Source: Cladorhizidae sp. MBARI D1340-BT2 (taxonomy: Eukaryota; Porifera; Demospongiae; Poecilosclerida; Cladorhizidae). Taken from it: 64,000 bases of DNA. Positions 63,101 through 64,000 of the stretch are shown one piece after another (positions within the stretch are counted from its first letter, which is position 1; each line of letters starts with the position of its first letter). The notes under the pieces are model-generated. The model was not told the origin of the DNA. It ran no database searches and saw only the letters and a list, made by a program, of their open reading frames with translations. A program made the position numbers and the translations under genes. The stretch is from positions 3,181,609 to 3,245,608 of the forward strand of contig JAQNBH010000003.1 in the NCBI GenBank assembly GCA_028752905.1. Direction: 5' to 3'.

Positions 63101-64000
63101 AGACCGTTCGCGAAGGCAGTTGCGATCGTCAGCCCATTTTGCTCGCTTGCCCCGTCCAACCGGAAGTAAAGGTATCCATTGCGTGTGTGCATGTGGAGAA
63201 TGGGCGCATAATATATCATTTTTCTCCCTGACGATGTCCAAACTGCACCATTTGCGCTTATGGCGTCTAATCAGTTAACAAAGACGATTTAGAACAACGA
63301 GAGCCATTCCTAGCAGCTGATGGATGCTAACCATCTGGAGTACTTAGACACCAGGTTTTAAGGGATACATATTATGCACATGTATGCATGCATATACGTA
63401 CAATGGAACCTCACATATACACACACATCTCCTAGCAGCCGATGATGCTAACCATCTTGAGTACTAAACACCAGGTTTTAAGGGATACATAGTTATGCAC
63501 TTGTATGCATGCATATACGTACAATGGAACCTCACATATACACACACATCTCCTAGCAGCTGATGGATGCTAACCATCTGGAGTACTAAACACCAGGTTT
63601 TAACCCTTAGAACCCTATGCTCCCAAACGGGCATGCCCCCCACCCTATGGTCCTGGAGGGGGGAAAAAGAACAAAAATTTCCAAGTTGATTATATTTATT
63701 GATAATGAATGCATATAATGCACATAATGCACAAAAAAGGGGGGGAAATCCCCGGCCGAGATATCGGCCGCTCGGGTATATACACCTCTACATATCGGCC
63801 GAAAAACCGGCCGCTAGGGTTCTAAGAGTTAAGGGGTACATAGTTATGCACATATAAACATGTATACTGCATATATGGAACCTCACATATACTCACACTT
63901 ACTTATACATATTGTATATTGTATAATACATTCTGTAGGTCTTGCAGCCAGGTATGGCTCCTATAACCACTCCCATCTCTGCTCCCATTACATCACCTCT
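18014..64000 (+). CDS. SEC31: SEC31 COPII outer-coat protein, 20 exons, 3' end outside window
   Basis: Spliced CDS: 18014-18126, 23479-23568, 31073-31189, 34686-34899, 36835-37023, 38910-39077, 40037-40360, 42501-42713, 45324-45398, 46706-46898, 48887-48970, 49422-49481, 51982-52064, 53611-53706, 57324-57450, 57569-57674, 59310-59556, 60860-61210, 62400-62471, 63939 onward. SEC31 pairs with SEC13 to form the COPII outer cage at ER exit sites and stimulates SAR1 GTPase through SEC23. Domains seen in order: N-terminal WD40 propeller (about residues 1-330), a segment with FGGNLVSF that in the family completes the SEC13 propeller (about 406-450), an alpha-solenoid (about 480-830), then a Pro-rich region with the WN pair that contacts SAR1. 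Every intron is GT-AG and every junction keeps frame with no stop. Residue-level similarity to human SEC31A is clear in nearly all exons. About 994 residues are visible; the human protein has about 1,220, so the C-terminal domain is missing only because the window ends. Confidence 0.96.
18127..18612. other. SEC31 intron 1, unique start
   Basis: No array or element recognised between the exon 1 donor and the 148-bp duplication. Confidence 0.6.
18613..18908. repeat. 148-bp tandem duplication
   Basis: 18613-18760 and 18761-18908 are near-identical (ACCATGCCGTTGTT to GGTAAAGGGT). Few differences, so recent. Confidence 0.95.
18888..19590. repeat. Tandem repeat of about 195 bp, 3-4 copies
   Basis: Blocks begin AGTTATAACTGGTAAAGGGT (near 18890, 19012, 19204, 19410) and run through AACTAAAATCTCTCCCAATA and GAGATGAGTACTAGTGGG. 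The first block is truncated. It overlaps the end of the 148-bp duplication. Confidence 0.9.
19596..23377. repeat. 60-bp minisatellite, about 63 copies
   Basis: The unit contains CTCTATATAGGAGCTCTGAG, TGGGTGTAGTCCAGTGGCAG and AGACTTAGAATGTTCCTAAT, precisely 60 bp, with almost no indels except +4 near 20312. Because 60 is a multiple of 3, the - strand carries a 1,037-codon by-product frame with a 20-residue period. It fills most of SEC31 intron 1, ending 101 bp before exon 2. Confidence 0.97.
23479..23568 (+). CDS. SEC31: SEC31 exon 2
   Basis: A 90-nt exon too short to stand out as an ORF. The acceptor is GATACAG|C and the donor AG|GTATGC. It encodes [12 protein letters not shown], equivalent to the TNASLEIFELDL segment of vertebrate SEC31. 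Phases fit exon 1 (completes Ser) and exon 3 (completes Arg). It lies about 100 bp after the 60-bp minisatellite. Confidence 0.92.
   Translation, partial: HKCKAGDLLPGLGQPWSRYVSGWIYHYST
23782..23816. repeat. CCCTAG hexamer run, 5 copies
   Basis: Five consecutive CCCTAG units in intron 2. One base differs from the CCCTAA animal telomere repeat. Confidence 0.9.
23975..24238. repeat. 49-bp minisatellite, about 5 copies
   Basis: The unit contains CCTTGAGCAGGTTTCAGTGT and GACTACACAAGCTTAATAAC. The last copy is truncated. Confidence 0.95.
24490..25336. repeat. 83-bp minisatellite, about 10 copies
   Basis: The unit contains TTGATGACTGGATGCAGGAG, ACTTGCCTCGCTCATTATAG and CTGTTGGCACTCATTAC. Two adjacent copies carry an extra ATGTATA. 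Confidence 0.95.
25337..28742. other. SEC31 intron 2, mostly unique sequence
   Basis: Holds a GGGTAAAACC-rich hairpin (26137-26260), a related block at 26710-26795, and a dispersed repeat (27075-27200) shared with intron 17. The small open frames here show no recognisable protein. Confidence 0.6.
26175..26216. repeat. Perfect 12-bp inverted repeat (hairpin)
   Basis: GGGTAAAACCTG (26175-26186) pairs with CAGGTTTTACCC (26205-26216) across an 18-base loop. Further GGGTAAAA and TTTTACCC blocks surround it, and similar blocks recur near 26715-26790. Possibly a decayed small DNA transposon. Confidence 0.75.
28743..29972. repeat. 30-bp minisatellite, about 41 copies
   Basis: The unit contains CCAGACTAGCTGCTCTCCAA, then TGGCTGCCAC or TGGCTACCAC. 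The multiple-of-3 length leaves frames open on both strands ([10 protein letters not shown] on +, [10 protein letters not shown] on -); both are by-products. In SEC31 intron 2. Confidence 0.96.
30031..30313. repeat. Tandem repeat of about 71 bp, 4 copies
   Basis: The unit contains GAACATTGGTATACTGTATG, CTCTAAACATTAACCCCTCC and AGGAGTTATAGTTC. Confidence 0.93.
30500..30726 (+). pseudogene. Decayed coding remnant with poly(A) signal
   Basis: After a splice-acceptor-like CATGTGCAG, one frame reads [20 protein letters not shown] and is open to about 30774. The adjacent frame then carries an acidic, protein-like tail ([19 protein letters not shown], ending VMEDD) with stop TAA at 30703-30705. AATAAA follows at 30721-30726. 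Both pieces look coding but lie in different frames, suggesting a frameshift. Probably the last exon of a transposon or nested gene in SEC31 intron 2; family not recognised. Confidence 0.4.
31073..31189 (+). CDS. SEC31: SEC31 exon 3 (WD40 blade)
   Basis: Acceptor TGTTAG|G, donor CTCAA|GTAATG. Encodes FHKLVW and [15 protein letters not shown], matching the YHKLIWG...LIAGGENGNIILY segment of human SEC31A. Confidence 0.95.
31435..31723. mobile_element. hAT-like MITE (289 bp)
   Basis: The left end CAGGGTTGTATAC and right end TACACCCCTG form terminal inverted repeats. GGTCACC flanks both sides (31428-31434 and 31724-31730), with an eighth base ambiguous. CAGGG/CCCTG ends and a 7-8 bp duplication fit hAT. 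The interior has poly-G and poly-C runs with GCGAA blocks and no transposase. SEC31 intron 3. Confidence 0.75.
31741..33159. other. SEC31 intron 3, unique part
   Basis: No recognised gene. Includes a run of 17 G at 32377-32393. Small open frames without recognisable protein. Confidence 0.6.
33160..33515. repeat. 90-bp tandem repeat, 4 copies
   Basis: The unit contains AAGTATCTCCAAGGAATGTC, GAGAGAGTTTCTGACAGCAT and GTCCTGGACAGGGTTGACT. The multiple-of-3 length gives by-product frames on both strands. Intronic by position. Confidence 0.95.
34230..34600. repeat. CA-rich simple repeat region
   Basis: CACA and ATACACA runs with repeated CATCTCTGACTTCACACAC blocks, ending about 85 bp before SEC31 exon 4. 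33516-34229 is unique intron sequence. Confidence 0.9.
34686..34899 (+). CDS. SEC31: SEC31 exon 4 (WD40 blade)
   Basis: Acceptor CTCTGCAG|A. Encodes [16 protein letters not shown], then [18 protein letters not shown] and [13 protein letters not shown], nearly colinear with human. The donor CAG|GTTCGT is weak; a better-looking GTAAGT lies 13 nt downstream but would shift the frame. Confidence 0.95.
34900..35622. other. SEC31 intron 4, unique part
   Basis: No array or gene recognised. Confidence 0.6.
35623..36264. mobile_element. MITE-like element with long terminal inverted repeats
   Basis: The left arm (35623-35702; ATGTTCTATGAATCTGCCCA, then CAATCTATAGATTG) is the reverse complement of the right arm (about 36163-36264), with a few small insertions. 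Both arms contain short palindromes around CAATCTATAGATTG. The TA-rich ends hide any target duplication. The interior has no transposase. Confidence 0.65.
36265..36834. other. SEC31 intron 4, end part
   Basis: Contains a G/C-homopolymer-rich segment (36480-36620) that looks like transposon debris. No gene. Confidence 0.5.
36835..37023 (+). CDS. SEC31: SEC31 exon 5 (WD40 blade)
   Basis: Acceptor CGCTTCAG|G, donor CAG|GTTAGC. It has exactly 63 codons and is phase 0 at both ends. Encodes [28 protein letters not shown] and [11 protein letters not shown], among the best-conserved segments of the family. Confidence 0.96.
37120..38770. repeat. 17-bp minisatellite, about 95 copies
   Basis: Unit GGGCTAGGACTAGTGGT with GGGCTAGTGGT short forms. 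Rich in CTAG and in ACTAGT palindromes. Fills SEC31 intron 5. Confidence 0.96.
38910..39077 (+). CDS. SEC31: SEC31 exon 6 (WD40 blade)
   Basis: Acceptor CCCTCCAG|A, donor GAG|GTAAGT, 56 codons, phase 0 at both ends. Encodes [17 protein letters not shown] and [16 protein letters not shown]. It follows the 17-bp array of intron 5 by about 140 bp. Confidence 0.96.
39150..39975. repeat. CA-rich array with longer-period structure
   Basis: ACACACTCACACAATACTCA, CATATATACATATACACTCA and TGCATACATAAACACTCACA recur in blocks of roughly 70-95 bp. Fills SEC31 intron 6. Confidence 0.92.
40037..40360 (+). CDS. SEC31: SEC31 exon 7 (end of WD40 propeller)
   Basis: Acceptor CTCTCAG|G, donor TTTTGCG|GTAAAT, 108 codons. 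Encodes [31 protein letters not shown], a Gly/Ser/Pro-rich linker, and [14 protein letters not shown]. The last matches the PPKWIRRPVGASF motif that precedes the SEC13-completing segment. Confidence 0.96.
40415..42240. repeat. 28-bp minisatellite, about 57 copies plus decayed tail
   Basis: The unit contains GGATTAGAGTAGGATAGCTC and CAGAGTTA. Regular to about 42010, then degenerate AGGATATCTCCAGAGTT units to 42240. Blocks with the short AAGCTCC junction recur, showing multi-unit duplication. SEC31 intron 7. Confidence 0.96.
42501..42713 (+). CDS. SEC31: SEC31 exon 8 (SEC13-completing insertion segment)
   Basis: Acceptor CTAACAG|T, donor AAG|GTATGC, 71 codons. Encodes FGGNLVSF, then [20 protein letters not shown]. 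In known COPII structures the equivalent strands insert as the seventh blade of the SEC13 propeller. The segment FAEFCEMKI and TIWEFMK begins the solenoid. Confidence 0.95.
42714..43373. other. SEC31 intron 8, unique part
   Basis: No array or gene recognised. Confidence 0.6.
43374..43692. repeat. 24-bp minisatellite, about 13 copies
   Basis: The unit contains AGTGTTTAGTAAGCACCTAG and TCAC. A few short variants. Confidence 0.95.
43774..44725. repeat. 41-bp minisatellite, about 24 copies
   Basis: The unit contains TTGCAATGGATTGTTTTG and CCTCTATATAAATGTGCTAG. A 37-bp form lacks one TATA. Alternating 41/37 blocks recur, indicating multi-unit duplication. SEC31 intron 8. Confidence 0.95.
44726..45323. 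other. SEC31 intron 8, end part
   Basis: Has a G-run/C-run segment at 44969-45043 with CAGGG and CCCTG ends that may be a tiny transposon relic. No gene. Confidence 0.5.
45324..45398 (+). CDS. SEC31: SEC31 exon 9
   Basis: A 75-nt exon. Acceptor TGTTAG|G, donor AAG|GTATGA. Encodes [18 protein letters not shown], then TEDLEKK, equivalent to NFEDDSRGKYLELLGYRKEDL in human. Confidence 0.95.
45667..46415. mobile_element. piggyBac-like foldback MITE (749 bp, TTAA duplication)
   Basis: Arms of about 300 bp are reverse complements with few mismatches (left GGGGGGACTATACCTGAAAC; right, complemented, GGGGGGACTGTACCTGAAAC). A loop of about 150 bp separates them. TTAA flanks both sides (45663-45666 and 46416-46419). 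TTAA targeting is the hallmark of piggyBac elements. No transposase inside. It sits in the CTTAATACATGCATGTG array of SEC31 intron 9. Confidence 0.85.
46416..46590. repeat. 17-bp minisatellite, about 10 copies
   Basis: Unit CTTAATACATGCATGTG or CTTAATACATACATGTG. One or two more units (45646-45666) lie on the other side of the MITE. Confidence 0.93.
46706..46898 (+). CDS. SEC31: SEC31 exon 10 (acidic linker)
   Basis: Acceptor TTGATAG|T, donor GGAG|GTGGGT, 193 nt. Encodes a low-conservation linker with [12 protein letters not shown] and an acidic run [10 protein letters not shown]. This sits where vertebrate SEC31A has its variable acidic loop. The one-base overhang is completed by exon 11. 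The low similarity makes the boundaries less certain than the frame. Confidence 0.82.
47127..48830. repeat. 29-bp minisatellite, about 59 copies
   Basis: The unit contains GCTGCAGTGCCAGGTATGGG, then GACTGTAAT or GAATGTAAT. No - strand frame of the unit contains a stop, so a 651-codon by-product frame runs through it. Each unit has CAGGTATGG, a 5' splice site look-alike. SEC31 intron 10, ending 56 bp before exon 11. Confidence 0.96.
48887..48970 (+). CDS. SEC31: SEC31 exon 11 (linker)
   Basis: Acceptor TTCTGTAG|A, donor CTGG|GTAAGT, 84 nt. Encodes [15 protein letters not shown], then a Ser-rich end. Not conserved with vertebrates. Supported by consensus splice sites and phase agreement with exons 10 and 12. 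Confidence 0.82.
49150..49420. repeat. Polypyrimidine tract before exon 12
   Basis: Almost pure C/T (CTCCTC, TTCCCC) for about 270 bases up to the exon 12 acceptor. On the other strand it is purine-only. Confidence 0.9.
49422..49481 (+). CDS. SEC31: SEC31 exon 12 (linker)
   Basis: A 60-nt exon behind a long polypyrimidine tract. Acceptor CCTCTCAG|A, donor CAAG|GTAGTG. Encodes [13 protein letters not shown], then CIPTDQ. The phase fits, and the overhanging G completes the Glu of exon 13. No similarity evidence of its own, and it may be alternatively spliced. Confidence 0.72.
49691..51200. repeat. 47-bp minisatellite, about 32 copies
   Basis: The unit contains GCACAGATGTGCAGCATGGC, then ACTCCCACACCTATGTACTG and TATGTA. 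Middle position varies GGCTAC/GGCCAC/GACTAC. SEC31 intron 12. Confidence 0.96.
51420..51790. repeat. Dispersed repeat with internal tandem of about 31 bp
   Basis: GGGCAGAGGTGCCTTTGCAG and neighbours repeat about 5 times (51512-51672). The flanking part (ACAACAAACTTG through GCACAGGTGCCTGTGC) resembles 62943-63060 in intron 19, so it is a dispersed family. Confidence 0.7.
51982..52064 (+). CDS. SEC31: SEC31 exon 13 (alpha-solenoid)
   Basis: Acceptor TTGTCCAG|A, donor ATG|GTATGT. Encodes [19 protein letters not shown], then NADRM, matching LITQALLTGNFESAVDLCLHDNRM of human SEC31A. Confidence 0.96.
52066..52888. repeat. 37-bp minisatellite, about 22 copies
   Basis: The unit contains GTATTTAGCATTGCATGTGG and TTGGTATGTGTATGCTT. 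It starts essentially at the intron 13 donor, and each unit repeats a GGTATGTG donor-like motif. Confidence 0.96.
52910..53605. repeat. Long pyrimidine tract (TCC/TTC repeats) before exon 14
   Basis: About 700 bases nearly free of G on the + strand, made of CCTCCATCTTCCTCC-type units, with an internal block of about 84 bp repeated three times (53170-53400). It doubles as an oversized polypyrimidine tract before the exon 14 acceptor. Confidence 0.93.
53611..53706 (+). CDS. SEC31: SEC31 exon 14 (alpha-solenoid)
   Basis: Acceptor TCATTCAG|G directly after a long pyrimidine tract, donor AAG|GTGAGG, 32 codons. Encodes [19 protein letters not shown], equivalent to ADAIILAIAGGQELLARTQ. Confidence 0.96.
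53985..54530. repeat. 37-bp minisatellite, about 15 copies
   Basis: The unit contains AAGCCTGTTAGGGTAGATAC and TTACAGGCAGAAAGTCC. SEC31 intron 14. Confidence 0.95.
54745..54912. repeat. 56-bp tandem repeat, 3 copies
   Basis: The unit contains CAGCATGCTGACCCACCTCA and GTGCCATAATCCTGGTCTGG. Confidence 0.93.
54913..57198. repeat. 23-bp minisatellite, about 99 copies, higher-order structure
   Basis: The unit contains AATGCCAGCCCTCCTTGCCA and CCT. A multi-unit block marked by a 22-bp variant (GCCTCCTTGCCGCC), a CTCTTTGCCGCC unit and a GCTATGCTAG unit recurs several times between 55060 and 56190. SEC31 intron 14, ending 126 bp before exon 15. Confidence 0.96.
57324..57450 (+). CDS. SEC31: SEC31 exon 15 (alpha-solenoid)
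   Basis: Acceptor CATGCAG|C, donor TGTG|GTGAGT. Encodes [17 protein letters not shown] and [18 protein letters not shown], colinear with LITAVVMKNWKEIVE and NWREALAAVLTYAKPDEF. Confidence 0.96.
57569..57674 (+). CDS. SEC31: SEC31 exon 16 (alpha-solenoid)
   Basis: Acceptor GTTATAG|A, donor TGCAT|GTACGT. Encodes [13 protein letters not shown], then [18 protein letters not shown]. Intron 15 before it is only 118 bp, the single short intron of the gene, and carries no repeat. Confidence 0.95.
57930..58060 (-). pseudogene. Nuclear copy of mitochondrial nad2 fragment (NUMT)
   Basis: Reading left, the frame gives [20 protein letters not shown], then PLAGF. The phrase [11 protein letters not shown] is the signature of NADH dehydrogenase subunit 2, a proton-pumping membrane subunit of mitochondrial complex I. 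A single-base frameshift after LAGF and stops beyond show that it is dead. Limits uncertain; similarity may extend a little both ways. In SEC31 intron 16, antisense to the gene. Confidence 0.7.
58130..59309. other. SEC31 intron 16, rest
   Basis: No array. Contains unassigned unique sequence. A long open frame (58837-59628) is an upstream extension of exon 17's frame with no recognisable protein in its first part. Confidence 0.5.
59310..59556 (+). CDS. SEC31: SEC31 exon 17 (alpha-solenoid)
   Basis: Acceptor CTCCACAG|T, donor GAC|GTATGT. Encodes [19 protein letters not shown] and [18 protein letters not shown], matching LQDLIEKVVILRKAV and YANLLAAQGSIAAALAFL. A longer open frame runs upstream into the intron, but similarity starts at the acceptor. 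Confidence 0.95.
59557..60194. other. SEC31 intron 17, first part
   Basis: Unique, AT-rich. No gene or array seen. Confidence 0.6.
60195..60352. mobile_element. Palindromic MITE-like element (158 bp)
   Basis: CATTACAATAAC at the left end pairs with GTTATTGTAATG at the right. Near the centre TGGACATTTCGACTAGATGC pairs with GCATCTAGTCGAAATGTCCA perfectly. A short loop with CATTCATCA/TGATGAA closes the hairpin. No clear target duplication. Confidence 0.7.
60353..60859. other. SEC31 intron 17, end part
   Basis: Contains a dispersed repeat copy (60465-60590, related to 27075-27200), a very AT-rich stretch and a G run near 60755. No gene. Confidence 0.55.
60860..61210 (+). CDS. SEC31: SEC31 exon 18 (solenoid end, Pro-rich region)
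   Basis: Acceptor AATAACAG|T, donor CAG|GTGAGA, 117 codons. Encodes [10 protein letters not shown], matching LRDRLCRAQG, then a Pro/Gly/Met-rich segment of the disordered region that in the family binds the SEC23-SAR1 inner coat. Confidence 0.94.
61388..62085. repeat. 45-bp minisatellite, about 15 copies
   Basis: The unit contains TCCAGGCCCCACAAAACTAC and CCTAGCCATGAGGTGCT. Some units carry ACTGCTGCTGGTGAGTAT, a good 5' splice site look-alike. By-product frames give a 15-residue period ([11 protein letters not shown]) and are not all in frame with exon 18. SEC31 intron 18. Confidence 0.95.
62400..62471 (+). CDS. SEC31: SEC31 exon 19 (SAR1-contacting WN motif)
   Basis: A 72-nt exon. Acceptor CCATGCAG|A, donor AGG|GTAATC. 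Encodes [12 protein letters not shown], equivalent to the GWNDPP motif of vertebrates. The Trp-Asn pair (about residues 965-966) corresponds to the yeast residues known to reach the SAR1 nucleotide site and boost GTP hydrolysis. Confidence 0.93.
62472..63304. other. SEC31 intron 19, first part
   Basis: No array. 62943-63060 matches the dispersed repeat of intron 12. No gene. Confidence 0.55.
63305..63890. repeat. Tandem repeat of about 121 bp, nearly 3 copies, third interrupted
   Basis: Copies begin CTAGCAGCTGATGGATGCTA or CTAGCAGCCGATGATGCTAA and run through CACCAGGTTTTAAGGGATAC and GGAACCTCACATATAC. The third is split by the element at 63604-63828. Confidence 0.92.
63604..63828. mobile_element. 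piggyBac-like MITE (225 bp, TTAA duplication)
   Basis: The ends CCCTTAGAACCCTA and TAGGGTTCTAAGAG are inverted repeats, flanked by TTAA at 63600-63603 and 63829-63832. The empty site is visible in the neighbouring repeat copies (GGTTTTAAGGGATACAT), proving insertion. The interior has CGGCCG-rich palindromic pieces and no transposase. Confidence 0.85.
63939..64000 (+). CDS. SEC31: SEC31 exon 20 (partial, runs off window)
   Basis: Acceptor TTCTGTAG|G. Encodes [20 protein letters not shown] and is open to the edge. Human SEC31A has PVPITSPIMNP at this place, so the exon and phase are well supported. The rest of the C-terminus is outside. Confidence 0.88.

Overview
This window is eukaryotic, from an intron-rich animal genome. 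Two conserved animal genes sit head to head, and nearly everything else is intron. On the + strand, from 18014 past the right edge, is a 20-exon SEC31 gene, encoding the outer COPII coat subunit. I assembled it by protein similarity. Its 20 coding segments join in frame at all 19 introns (2,984 nt, about 994 residues), and the C-terminal part lies beyond the window. On the - strand, starting at 17598 and running left, are two exons that read like the N-terminus of a UBR5/HYD-type HECT E3 ubiquitin ligase. The two start codons are 415 bp apart, so the genes probably share a bidirectional promoter. That promoter contains a CCACGTCA site, which matches the unfolded-protein-response element.

The striking property of the window is tandem repetition. 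By my boundaries about 37-38 kb of 64 kb is minisatellite or other tandem repeat. Positions 1-13323 are one 39-bp array of roughly 340 copies, lying left of the second UBR5-like exon and so probably in an intron of that gene. Most of the long SEC31 introns carry their own array, each with an unrelated unit: 60 bp in intron 1; 49, 83, 30 and 71 bp in intron 2; 90 bp in intron 3; 17 bp in intron 5; CA-rich in intron 6; 28 bp in intron 7; 24 and 41 bp in intron 8; 17 bp in intron 9; 29 bp in intron 10; pyrimidine-rich in intron 11; 47 and about 31 bp in intron 12; 37 bp plus a pyrimidine tract in intron 13; 37, 56 and 23 bp in intron 14; 45 bp in intron 18; about 121 bp in intron 19. Very long open frames in these arrays are by-products of stop-free repeat units and are not annotated as genes.

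Between arrays are short non-autonomous DNA transposons. Two have TTAA target duplications (piggyBac-like; introns 9 and 19), one has a 7-8 bp duplication and CAGGG/CCCTG ends (hAT-like; intron 3), and two more are palindromic (introns 4 and 17). Intron 16 holds a small nuclear copy of mitochondrial nad2. Intron 2 has a decayed coding remnant with a poly(A) signal.

The organism is a metazoan, most likely a non-bilaterian such as a demosponge. I base this on the general texture (GT-AG introns, abundant TTAA and hAT MITEs, CTAG- and ATGC-rich simple sequence) and on the divergence of the nad2 fragment. This is inference, not proof. No rRNA, tRNA, CRISPR or bacterial-type operon was seen.
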